A program made the translations under genes and the position numbers. A stretch of 64,000 nt of DNA from Microvirga vignae. GTDB lineage: Bacteria; Pseudomonadota; Alphaproteobacteria; Rhizobiales; Beijerinckiaceae. The stretch lies in assembly GCF_001017175.1 (NCBI RefSeq), contig NZ_LCYG01000028.1, positions 1-64,000 of the forward strand. Reading direction: 5' to 3'. The notes under the pieces were generated by a model. It did no database searches and was not told where the DNA came from. It was given only the letters and a program-made list of their open reading frames with translations. This document shows positions 27,265 to 34,431 of this stretch, piece after piece; within the stretch, counting starts at the first letter, position 1; every line of letters starts with the position of its first letter.

Positions 27265-28292
27265 TGCCGGTCTCGAGCTCAGGCGGACGCAGGCGCGGGC
27301 GCAGCAGCCAGATCAATTACTGGCCGGGCTTCGTGGACGCCCTGTCCACCTTGCTTCTAGCCATCATCTTCCTGATCTCGGTGTTCACGGTGGGACAGTT
27401 CTTCCTGTCCCGCGAACTTTCGGGCCGCGACACCGTGCTCGACCGTCTCAATCGGCAGATCGCGGAACTCACCGATCTCCTCTCTCTCGAACGCTCTGGC
27501 CGCCGCACCGCGGAAGAAAGCTTGACGTCCCTGCAGAGCACGCTGAGAGCCGCCGAGGCCGAGCGGGCCCGCCTGCAAGGCCTCGTGGAATCCGGCGGTG
27601 CGGCGCAGGCCGAGGCTGGCGAGTTGAACGCTGCCCTTGAAGCCGAGAAGCAGGCCACCGGCCGTGCCTTAAGCCAGGTGGAAATCCTCAACCAGCAGAT
27701 TGCGGCCATGCGCCGCCAGCTCGCAGCGCTTGAAGAGGCCCTCTCGGCCTCCGAGAATCGGGACAAGGAAAGTCAGGCCCGCATCGCCGATCTCGGCAGC
27801 CGCCTCAACGTGGCGCTGGCCCAGCGTGTGCAGGAACTCGCGCGCTATCGCTCCGACTTCTTCGGCCGCCTGCGCCAGATCCTCGGCAACCGTCCCGATG
27901 TGCGCATCGTGGGCGACCGCTTCGTCTTCCAGTCGGAGGTGCTTTTCCCCGCCGGCCAAGCCTTCCTGCGCCCTGAAGCCTCGGGCGAGATCGACCGCAT
28001 CGCCAGCGCCCTCGTGGAACTCGAAAAACAGGTTCCGCCGGATATCCCATGGGTGATCCGCGTCGACGGCCATACGGACCAGCGCCCGATCAACACCCCC
28101 CAATTCCCGTCGAACTGGGCCCTCTCCTCCGCCCGCGCCATCGCGGTGGTGCAGGCTCTCATTGCCCGGGGCGTGCAGCCCCAGCACCTCGTCGCGGCAG
28201 GTTTCGGTGAGTTCCAGCCCCTCGACAACGGCACAACGGAAGAGTCTTACGCCCGCAACCGGCGTATCGAGCTGAAGCTGACGGAACGATAG
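27264..28292 (+). CDS. MotB/OmpA-like peptidoglycan-binding protein
   Basis: A 342-aa protein with one N-terminal helix, 'NYWPGFVDALSTLLLAIIFLISVFTV', whose Asp sits where MotB has its proton-accepting residue. A long coiled coil follows (about residues 50-200, 'LNRQIAELTDLLSLERSGRRTAEESLTSLQ'). The C-terminal OmpA-like domain contains 'VLFPAGQAFLRPEASGEIDRIASALVEL' and 'WVIRVDGHTDQRPINTPQFPSNWALSSARAIAV'. The ATG overlaps the preceding stop (TGATG). It likely forms a stator-like unit anchored in peptidoglycan. No flagellar genes are nearby. Confidence 0.85.
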   Translation: MPVSSSGGRRRGRSSQINYWPGFVDALSTLLLAIIFLISVFTVGQFFLSRELSGRDTVLDRLNRQIAELTDLLSLERSGRRTAEESLTSLQSTLRAAEAERARLQGLVESGGAAQAEAGELNAALEAEKQATGRALSQVEILNQQIAAMRRQLAALEEALSASENRDKESQARIADLGSRLNVALAQRVQELARYRSDFFGRLRQILGNRPDVRIVGDRFVFQSEVLFPAGQAFLRPEASGEIDRIASALVELEKQVPPDIPWVIRVDGHTDQRPINTPQFPSNWALSSARAIAVVQALIARGVQPQHLVAAGFGEFQPLDNGTTEESYARNRRIELKLTER

Positions 28293-28294
28293 GA

Positions 28295-28474
28295 TCAGGC
28301 GTCTCTGCCGAGCGCACGGGCGACATCCTTCACCTGGACGCCGACGCGCTTGATGGTCTCGACCAGCTGCTGGCGTGGAACGCCCCATTTGTCGGACCAA
28401 TAGCGCATCTCCCAATCTTCATAGAGGTTGATGCGGGCCGAATCCTGCGGATGCCTCCTGACGGTCGCCGCCAT
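28295..28474 (-). CDS. DUF3606 domain protein
   Basis: A 59-aa protein, 'MAATVRRHPQDSARINLYEDWEMRYWSDKWGV...', matching the small DUF3606 family (D..RINL.ED.E.RYW...GV....L...V..VG..V..V...L). The function is unknown. The ATG at 28474 has GGGAGACGGGAA before it; the longer reading to 28528 is unsupported. It is convergent with the MotB-like gene, with only 2 bp between the stops. Confidence 0.8.
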   Translation of the reverse strand: MAATVRRHPQDSARINLYEDWEMRYWSDKWGVPRQQLVETIKRVGVQVKDVARALGRDA

Positions 28475-28562
28475 TTCCCGTCTCCCCGAGCGCTCAAAGG
28501 GCCGATCTGCGCCGGCCCCTGAAAACAACCGAAAAGTAAGGGATTCGTTCGGTGCGATACGT

Positions 28563-30362
28563 CTACTCGGCCGCTAGACCGTGCTCTTGTGCACCTGTGA
28601 ATTGAAGCCGTGCAAGACGGGCATAGAGCCCACCCTGATTGAGAAGGGTTTCGTGGGTCCCCTCTTCCACGATCCGGCCCTTTTCCATGACGAGGATACG
28701 GTTTGCCGAGCGCACGGTGGCGAGGCGATGGGCGATGACGAGGGTGGTGCGGCCTTCCATCAGCCGGTCGAGGGCCTCCTGGACCTTGCGCTCGCTTTCG
28801 GCATCCAGCGCCGAGGTCGCCTCATCGAGGAGCAGGATCGGCGCGTCCTTCAGGATCGCGCGGGCAATCGCAAGCCGTTGGCGCTGGCCGCCGGAGAGCG
28901 TCACGCCGCGCTCGCCGATGAGGGTCGCATAGCCCTGCGGCAGAGCCCCGATGAACCCATGGGCCGAGGCGAGTTCCGCCGCATGGCGCACCTCCTCCTC
29001 CGAGGCTTCGGGGCGTCCGTAGCGGATATTGTCGAGAACGCTTGCCGCAAAGATCGTGGGCTCCTGCGGCACAAGGGCCATGCGGGCACGAACGGCAAAC
29101 GGGTCGGCCTCGGTGATCGGCACCCCATCGACGCGGATCGTGCCGCTTTGAGGATCATAAAAGCGCAGCAGCAGCTGGAGAATGGTGCTCTTGCCCGCCC
29201 CTGAAGGGCCGACGATGGCAACCCGCTCGCCCGAGGCCACTGCAAAGCTCAAGCCATGCAGCGCGCGCTGCTCGGCGCGGGTGGGATAGGCGAAATGCAC
29301 ATCGTCGAAAGCCACGGTGCCGAGCGGAGGTTGCGGCAAGGGCTTCGGATTGCGCGGAGCCTCGATGGCAGGCTTGGCGGCCAGGATTTCGCCGAGACGC
29401 TCCGCCGCGCCTGCGGCCTGCGACAGCTCGCCGTAGACCTCGGAGAGCTGGCCGAGGGAGCTTGCTGCAAAGACCGCATAGAGCACGAATTGCGACAGCC
29501 GCCCGCCGGTCATGACGCCCGCGAGCACATCCTGCGCGCCGTACCAGAGCACGCCTACCACACTTGCCGAGATCATGAAGATGCCGGCGCCCGTGAGAAA
29601 CGCGCGCATGGTCGTGGAAAGCCTGGCAGCATCGAAAGCCTCCTCGGCAGCCAGGGAGAAGCGGGAGGCGGTGAGGCTTTCCATGCCGAACGCCTGCATG
29701 GTCCTGACCGCGCCGATGGCCTCCGCCGCATAGGCCGAGGCGTCGGCCAGCCGATCCTGTGCCGCCCGGGAGCGCCGCCGCACCGCTCGGCCCGAAAGGA
29801 TGAGGGGCAGCACGATCACGGGGATCGCGAGCAGCACGAGGGCCGAGAGCTTCGGGCTCGTGATGATCATGAGCGTCACGGCACCCAGGAAAAGAAAGGC
29901 GTTACGAAGCGCGATCGAGATGCTGACCCCGAAGGCCGCCTTCACCTGGGTCGTGTCGGCGGTCAACCGCGAGACGATTTCGCCACTCTTGGTCTGATCG
30001 AAGAAGGCGGGGTCAAGCGACGTCAGATGCCGGAACACGGCGGAGCGCAGGTCCGCCACCACCCGCTCGCCCAAGGTAATGACCAAGTAATAGCGAAGCG
30101 CGCTCGAAATCGCGAGTACGGCCACCACCACGATGAGGAGGGTGAAGTAGGCGTTGATGTAGGCCCGCCCCTCCTCCGAGAACCCGAAATCCACCACCCG
30201 GCGCACGGCGATCGGCACCACGAGGGTCGCGGCCGAGGCCATGGTGAGCGCAGCCAGCGCGCCCGCGATCCTTCCCTTGTAAGCCAGGCCATAGGGAATA
30301 AGCGGTCTGAGCGCGCTGAGTGCGGCTTTGGGGCGGTGTCGTGCGTTTGGTAGATCGGCCAT
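28563..30362 (-). CDS. ABC transporter, fused permease and ATPase (MsbA-like exporter)
   Basis: A ~599-aa half-transporter: an N-terminal six-helix type I exporter domain (about residues 15-310) and a C-terminal ATPase with Walker A 'GPSGAGKST', signature 'LSGGQRQRLAIARAIL', Walker B 'ILLLDEATSALD' and H-loop 'VIAHRLATV'. It likely works as a homodimer exporting lipids or drugs; the substrate cannot be told. The ATG at 30362 has GAAGG upstream; an in-frame ATG at 30374 is possible. Confidence 0.92.
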   Translation of the reverse strand: MADLPNARHRPKAALSALRPLIPYGLAYKGRIAGALAALTMASAATLVVPIAVRRVVDFGFSEEGRAYINAYFTLLIVVVAVLAISSALRYYLVITLGERVVADLRSAVFRHLTSLDPAFFDQTKSGEIVSRLTADTTQVKAAFGVSISIALRNAFLFLGAVTLMIITSPKLSALVLLAIPVIVLPLILSGRAVRRRSRAAQDRLADASAYAAEAIGAVRTMQAFGMESLTASRFSLAAEEAFDAARLSTTMRAFLTGAGIFMISASVVGVLWYGAQDVLAGVMTGGRLSQFVLYAVFAASSLGQLSEVYGELSQAAGAAERLGEILAAKPAIEAPRNPKPLPQPPLGTVAFDDVHFAYPTRAEQRALHGLSFAVASGERVAIVGPSGAGKSTILQLLLRFYDPQSGTIRVDGVPITEADPFAVRARMALVPQEPTIFAASVLDNIRYGRPEASEEEVRHAAELASAHGFIGALPQGYATLIGERGVTLSGGQRQRLAIARAILKDAPILLLDEATSALDAESERKVQEALDRLMEGRTTLVIAHRLATVRSANRILVMEKGRIVEEGTHETLLNQGGLYARLARLQFTGAQEHGLAAE

Positions 30363-30391
30363 GGAAGCCTTCATTTGCGGAATTCACGGAC

Positions 30392-30506
30392 TGGAGCTGT
30401 TTCCATGTGCATGGAATCAGCTCTTTTCCTTGAGGTGCCTCAATTTTCGACGTCGAACCGGATCCACTTCGCCGAAAAGTGCTCTGGAGCGGTTTAACAC
30501 CTTTGC
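30392..30506. repeat. Family B-type inverted repeats between the ABC exporter and rpmE
   Basis: Contains 'ctgtttccatgtgcatggaa...' and 'ccggatccacttcgccgaaaagtgctctggagc'. The second part resembles, in reverse, the 'gagcattttccggcgaagtggatccgg' of the insertion at 41511. Confidence 0.65.
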
Positions 30507-30618
30507 CCCGGCTTGTTTCAAGGTTGTAAGTGAGGTATAGGCGCGCATTCACCAATTCAGGCTCGATCTTACGCTGCGGGCTGACCAGATGTGGCTGGCC
30601 GCAAGAAGGACTATGGCA

Positions 30619-30858
30619 ATGGCGCGCAAAGAAACCGATCATCCCGACTACCACTTCATCAAGGTGGTCATGACCAACGGCACCGAGTACACCACTCGCT
30701 CGACCTACGGCAAAGAGGGCGACACCCTCAACCTCGACATCGACCCGAACACCCACCCGGCCTGGACCGGCGGTACGCAGCAGCTGCTCGACCGCGGCGG
30801 CCGCGTGTCGCGCTTCACCTCGAAGTTCGGCAACCTGGGCATCGGCGGCAAGAAGTAA
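30619..30858 (+). CDS. rpmE: 50S ribosomal protein L31
   Basis: Large-subunit ribosomal protein. The 79-aa form starts [21 protein letters not shown] at 30619, with AAGGA 8 nt upstream; the ATG at 30613 is only 2 nt from that site. The alphaproteobacterial pattern '[24 protein letters not shown]' and '...[14 protein letters not shown]' is present. There are no cysteines, so this is the zinc-free (C-minus) form. A terminator follows. Confidence 0.93.
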   Translation: MARKETDHPDYHFIKVVMTNGTEYTTRSTYGKEGDTLNLDIDPNTHPAWTGGTQQLLDRGGRVSRFTSKFGNLGIGGKK

Positions 30859-30889
30859 TCCGGTTCATTCCGGACACTTCGACGGACAA

Positions 30890-30921
30890 GCAAAAAGCCC
30901 CGCTTTCGCGGGGCTTTTTGT
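30890..30921. terminator. Bidirectional intrinsic terminator after rpmE
   Basis: CAAAAAGCCCCGC-TTTC-GCGGGGCTTTTTG: a perfect stem with A- and T-runs on both sides. Confidence 0.92.
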
Positions 30922-30942
30922 TGCTGGACCTACAACAGATCC

Positions 30943-31057
30943 TTCGTCCTGAGGAGGCCTGAAAGGCCGCCTCGGAGGATGAGGGCGTCTCCAGAGCGCA
31001 CGGGATCATTCTTCGGGACGCCACTTCGCGGCTCCTCAGGATGAGGTCATTACTAGG
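30943..31057. repeat. Palindromic intergenic sequence, 'cctcaggatgagg' type
   Basis: 'cgtcctgaggaggcctgaaa...ggccgcctcggaggatgagg' and, 60 bp on, 'gctcctcaggatgaggtcat'. These look like a third repeat type between rpmE and rcdA. I see only this one location in the window. Confidence 0.45.
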
Positions 31058-31070
31058 ACATGATGGCTGT

Positions 31071-31616
31071 TCAACTGGGGCCGAAGGCCCGCTCCAGCAT
31101 CCCGAGCTGAAGGGCCACCGGGTTTGGCTCCTGAGGCAGAGGCGGTGCCTCTGCTGCCTCCGCGAGCAGGCGCTCGAGATGAAGGATGCGGGCGTGGAGC
31201 CGGGTCGCAAGTCCGATCAGCTCGCGCAGGCGCGCAGGCAGGGCTTCGTATTCGACAAGCGTCGTCGTGGTTTCGTGGGAGTTCAGGCGCACACGGGCTT
31301 TCTCGGCCCGGGCTTGGTCCAGGGTGATCTCGCCTTCGGCGACCGCGCGCTGGAGCAGAAGCCATGAGGCGATCTGCATGAGGCGGGTCGTCAGGCGCAT
31401 GCTCTCGCTGGCATAAGCCACGCTCGCCTCACGCTGCAGGAGGCGCGATTCCTCACGGCCGGGGCCGTCGAGATAAGCGGCCGTCTCCTCGACCAGCTCC
31501 ATGCCCTCCTGGAAGAGAGCCGTGAAGGCTTCGGATCCCACAAAGTTCTGCCCGAAACGGACAGGATCGACGTCAAGTTTGATCACTTCGGGCTCGTTCA
31601 AGAGACCGTCTCCCAA
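31071..31616 (-). CDS. rcdA: RcdA-type protease adaptor (DUF1465)
   Basis: Homologue of Caulobacter RcdA, an adaptor that helps ClpXP degrade CtrA and other cell-cycle substrates. The 181-aa protein contains the diagnostic 'FQEGMELVEETAAYLDGPGREESRLL' and 'YASESMRLTTRLMQIASWLLLQRAVAEGEIT', plus a helical C-terminus. The start is uncertain: a TTG at 31616 (GGGAGAAC upstream) or a TTG at 31601 (GGGAGAC upstream). A CtrA-type box lies 78 bp before the first start. Confidence 0.85.
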   Translation of the reverse strand: MGDGLLNEPEVIKLDVDPVRFGQNFVGSEAFTALFQEGMELVEETAAYLDGPGREESRLLQREASVAYASESMRLTTRLMQIASWLLLQRAVAEGEITLDQARAEKARVRLNSHETTTTLVEYEALPARLRELIGLATRLHARILHLERLLAEAAEAPPLPQEPNPVALQLGMLERAFGPS

Positions 31617-31693
31617 GGCGTTCTCCCGGTCAAAAGCCGGAAAAATGTTCGTTGTCGAAAGGAATATAGAACGGGCTTTCCAAGGATGCTCTG

Positions 31694-31708
31694 GTAACCT
31701 CTTCTTAA
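31694..31708. promoter_or_regulatory. CtrA-type box upstream of rcdA, one mismatch
   Basis: On the minus strand: TTAA-GAAGAGG-TTAC, one base from TTAA-N7-TTAA, 78 bp upstream of the rcdA start. Motif-based inference. Confidence 0.4.
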
Positions 31709-31728
31709 GGTTAAACCGAGGAGCCCGG

Positions 31729-31756
31729 CAAAAATCGAGCCGCTGAAGCGGCTCTT
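31729..31756 (-). terminator. Intrinsic terminator after the DUF1192 gene
   Basis: On the minus strand GAGCCGCTTCAGCGGCTC is followed by GATTTTT. It separates DUF1192 from rcdA, implying an independent rcdA promoter. Confidence 0.75.
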
Positions 31757-31855
31757 GGGAAGTTCAACAGGGAGGCGTCAAACAGAGTGGGAGGAAGAAC
31801 CACTCGGAACGTCCAGCGGGAGAGAACTGGACGTCCTCATGAGACACCGAAATCA

Positions 31856-31870
31856 TTAAAACCGCGTTAA
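31856..31870. promoter_or_regulatory. Perfect TTAA-N7-TTAA sequence at the DUF1192 stop
   Basis: TTAA-AACCGCG-TTAA matches the CtrA consensus, but it overlaps the DUF1192 stop codon and lies upstream of the terminator at 31729-31756. It is therefore less well placed for rcdA than the box at 31694. Confidence 0.3.
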
Positions 31871-32073
31871 CCCTGTCCAAGCCTGAAGAAGGCACTGGCG
31901 GCGGCGCGGGAATTTTCCTTGGCGGCCTTCGCCTCCTTCAGGCGGGCGATTTCCTTTTCCAGCAGGGCGATGCGCTCATCGAGTTCGTCGACGGAGAGCA
32001 TCGACAGATCCTGCCCGATTTCGTGGGCGCCCAACGTTTTGCGGGGCTCGTCGGCGAAGGGATCGAAGGCCAT
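31867..32073 (-). CDS. DUF1192 family small protein
   Basis: A 68-aa protein, MAFDPFADEPRKTLGAHEIG..., with 'LSMLSVDELDERIALLEKEIARLKEAKAAKENSRAAASAFF'. The 'L..LSVDEL..RI..L..EI.RL' helix is the DUF1192 signature; the function is unknown. AAGGAG lies 8 nt before the ATG. The open frame continues upstream to 32973, but that part is antisense to the oxidoreductase gene and is not coding. It is divergent from the oxidoreductase gene. Confidence 0.85.
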   Translation of the reverse strand: MAFDPFADEPRKTLGAHEIGQDLSMLSVDELDERIALLEKEIARLKEAKAAKENSRAAASAFFRLGQG

Positions 32074-32175
32074 GGCATTCTCCTTCTCAATGGGTATCCA
32101 CTGGACGTTAATCCGGCATGCATTCCTTGCCAACTTCGCCCTATATGGGCGGAGCTTGACCAAAGGAGGGAAATT

Positions 32176-33174
32176 ATGGAGCCGATTCCAGGCACGATGC
32201 GCGCGGTGATCGCGGACGGCAGCGGCGGACCCGAGGTCCTGAAGGTGGTCGAGCGGCCGGTGCCGCAACCAAAGGAGGGCGAAATCCTGGTGCGGGTCCG
32301 GGTCGCGGGCATCAACCGCCCGGACGTGATCCAGCGTCAGGGCGGCTACCCCCCTCCTCCCGGTGCGCCCGATATCCTTGGTCTTGAGATCGCGGGCGAG
32401 GTGGTGGGCTCGGACCCGAACGCCAACCGCTTCAAGGCAGGTGACAAAGTCATGGCCCTGGTTGCGGGCGGCGGATATGCCGATTACGCCGTGGTCCATG
32501 AGAGCAATGCCCTCCCCGTCCCGGAAACCCTTTCCCCGGAAGAGGCCGGCGCGGTGCCGGAAACCTACTTTACCGTCTGGACCAACGTGTTCGAGCGCGG
32601 CGCCCTCAAACCTGGCGAGACGCTGCTCGTCCATGGCGGCACCTCGGGCATCGGCACCACGGCGATCCAGCTCGCCAAGGCTTTTGGAGCCAAGGTGATC
32701 GCGACGGCGGGCTCTGCTGAAAAATGCGAGGCCTGCTTGCGGCTCGGGGCGGATGTGGCGGTCAATTATCGGGAACAAGACTTCGTCGCGGCCGCGAAGG
32801 AAGCCACCGAAGGCCGTGGCGCCGACGTCATCCTCGACATGGTGGGCGGCGACTACATTCCCCGCAACCACGAGGCCGCGGCCCAGGATGGGCGCATCGT
32901 CCAGATCGCCTTCCTCAAGGGCAGCAAGGTCGAGGTTGATTTCCGCCGCCTCATGCTGAAACGCCTCACCCATACGGGCTCGACCCTGCGTCCTCGCTCG
33001 GTTGCCGAGAAGGCTGCCATCGCCGAGGCTTTGGAGACCGACGTGCTGCCGCTCCTGGCCGAAGGGCGCTGCAAACCCGTGATGGATTCAAGCTTCGCCT
33101 TGGAGGACGTAGCCCAGGCCCATGCCCGGATGGATGGGGGCGAGCATATCGGGAAGATCGTTTTGCGCCTTTAA
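32176..33174 (+). CDS. NAD(P)H quinone oxidoreductase, zinc-free MDR (PIG3/QOR type)
   Basis: A 332-aa medium-chain oxidoreductase reducing quinones with NADPH. Visible are 'MRAVIADGSGGPEVLKVVERPVPQPKEGEILVRVRVAGINRPDVIQRQG', the nucleotide-binding 'LLVHGGTSGIGTTAIQLAKAFGAKVIATAGS' and 'GADVILDMVGGDYIPRN'. The Cys ligands of zinc ADHs are absent. AAAGGAGGG precedes the ATG. Its neighbours DUF1192 and trcR form a frequent alphaproteobacterial arrangement. Confidence 0.9.
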   Translation: MEPIPGTMRAVIADGSGGPEVLKVVERPVPQPKEGEILVRVRVAGINRPDVIQRQGGYPPPPGAPDILGLEIAGEVVGSDPNANRFKAGDKVMALVAGGGYADYAVVHESNALPVPETLSPEEAGAVPETYFTVWTNVFERGALKPGETLLVHGGTSGIGTTAIQLAKAFGAKVIATAGSAEKCEACLRLGADVAVNYREQDFVAAAKEATEGRGADVILDMVGGDYIPRNHEAAAQDGRIVQIAFLKGSKVEVDFRRLMLKRLTHTGSTLRPRSVAEKAAIAEALETDVLPLLAEGRCKPVMDSSFALEDVAQAHARMDGGEHIGKIVLRL

Positions 33175-33324
33175 GGTTTGCAACATCGCCCCACGCTCCC
33201 TATAATCACCCTGTTTCCCTCACAACGTGAGACGAGATGCTCCGGTCCACGCCGGTTCGGAGCGCAAGAGAGTTTTGCCGTGCGGCGCCGATGTCCGGTG
33301 CCCGGCTTGAAGGAGGTTCGCCCC

Positions 33325-34038
33325 ATGTCCCAGGGACCGCTGATGCCGAAGGCGACGGCCGTTTGGCTCGTCGAGAACACATCCCTGTCGTTCGACCAGA
33401 TCGCCGATTTCTGCAAGCTCCACCCGCTCGAGGTGAAGGGCATCGCGGACGGCGAAGTCGCGGCAGGGATCAAGGGCCTCGACCCGATCACCACGGGCCA
33501 GCTGACCCGCGAGGAGATCGAAAAGGCCCAGAACAACCCGAACCACCGCCTGAAGCTCGCCGAGTCGCGCGTGAAGCTGCCCGAGCAGAAGCGGGTCAAG
33601 AAGGGGCCGCGCTACACCCCCGTGTCGCGCCGTCATGATCGCCCCAATGCGATCCTCTGGCTCGTGCGCAACCATCCGGAACTCAAGGACGCGCAGATCA
33701 TGCGTCTGGTGGGCACCACCAAGACCACGATCCAGCAGGTCCGCGACCGCACTCACTGGAACTCGGCCAGCCTCTCCCCCATGGACCCGGTGACGCTGGG
33801 CCTCTGCTCGCAGATCGACCTGGACTTCGAGGTGCAACGCGCCGCCAAGGACCGTCCGCATGTGGAGCCGCAGGATCACGGTGGCACCCTGATGCCGGCG
33901 GAGATCTCCACCGCCGAGCCCGCTCGCAACGAGCCCTTCGCCGACATGAGCCGCCCGAAGCCGCAGGAAGAAGACATCGACGTCAACTCGGTCTTCGCCA
34001 AGCTCAAGCAGCTCAAGCGCTCGGATGACGAGGAATAA
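33325..34038 (+). CDS. Cell-cycle transcriptional regulator TrcR (DUF1013)
   Basis: A 237-aa protein of the DUF1013/TrcR family, found almost only in alphaproteobacteria and linked to cell-cycle transcription. The family block 'MPKATAVWLVENTSLSFDQIADFCKLHPLEVKGIADGEVAAGIKGLDPI' and the second HTH-like block 'HDRPNAILWLVRNHPELKDAQIMRLVGTTKTTIQQVRDRTHWN' are complete. AAGGAGG lies upstream of the ATG at 33325. The tail is acidic. A terminator follows directly. Confidence 0.9.
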   Translation: MSQGPLMPKATAVWLVENTSLSFDQIADFCKLHPLEVKGIADGEVAAGIKGLDPITTGQLTREEIEKAQNNPNHRLKLAESRVKLPEQKRVKKGPRYTPVSRRHDRPNAILWLVRNHPELKDAQIMRLVGTTKTTIQQVRDRTHWNSASLSPMDPVTLGLCSQIDLDFEVQRAAKDRPHVEPQDHGGTLMPAEISTAEPARNEPFADMSRPKPQEEDIDVNSVFAKLKQLKRSDDEE

Positions 34039-34040
34039 GA

Positions 34041-34073
34041 CAAAAAGGCCCGGAACGCTCCGGGCCTTTTTCA
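34041..34073. terminator. Bidirectional intrinsic terminator after trcR
   Basis: CAAAAAGGCCCGGA-ACGC-TCCGGGCCTTTTTC: a strong stem with flanking A and T runs. Confidence 0.92.
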
Positions 34074-34083
34074 TTCCACCTGC

Positions 34084-34190
34084 CGTCATCTCGGGCTTGT
34101 CCCGGGGATCCACGCCTTCCATGCGCAAGAGTTCCTAAGACGTGGATGGCCGGGACTGGTCCCCGGATCGAGTCCGGGGACGGCCATGAC
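34084..34190. repeat. Dispersed palindromic repeat, family A
   Basis: 'gtcatctcgggcttgtcccg', 'gatccacgcctt', 'aagacgtggatggccgggac' and a closing 'gtccggggacggccatgac' give the full family architecture. Confidence 0.8.
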
Positions 34191-34207
34191 ACGGTGAAGT
34201 CAGGAGC

Positions 34208-34420
34208 TTAAGCGCGCCGCTTGGGCTCACGCTTGCGTGCCTTGGGGGCTCTCTCCCGGTTCTTTTCGAATGTGGCCTTGGCGCTGACAGCTTCCTGCCT
34301 CGCGGAGCCGCGTGCGTTCTTCAGTGCCGCATGCTGCCGGGCTTCCTCATCGGTCGTGAGCACCTGCGCCAGAAGCGCCTCGAAGCGCGCCTCGGCATCC
34401 TCCTTCGACGGTTTCGTCAT
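34208..34420 (-). CDS. Small basic hypothetical protein
   Basis: A 70-aa protein, MTKPSKEDAEARFEALLAQVLTTDEE..., ending in a very basic tail (RAPKARKREPKRRA). I do not recognise it. The helical N-terminus and Lys/Arg-rich C-terminus suggest nucleic-acid or membrane-surface binding, which is speculative. The ATG at 34420 has AAGGCGTGAGG upstream. It lies 11 bp after prpE on the same strand. Confidence 0.6.
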   Translation of the reverse strand: MTKPSKEDAEARFEALLAQVLTTDEEARQHAALKNARGSARQEAVSAKATFEKNRERAPKARKREPKRRA

Positions 34421-34431
34421 CCTCACGCCTT

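Noticed and set aside
26305..28292. A Zorya-like defence system (ZorAB-type stator)
   Set aside because: The pair resembles ZorAB in layout, but no ZorC, ZorD or ZorE-like gene follows, and the neighbours are housekeeping genes.
31867..32973. 368-aa version of the DUF1192 protein
   Set aside because: Only the last 68 residues match the family; the ATG at 32073 has a good ribosome-binding site, and the rest is antisense to the oxidoreductase.
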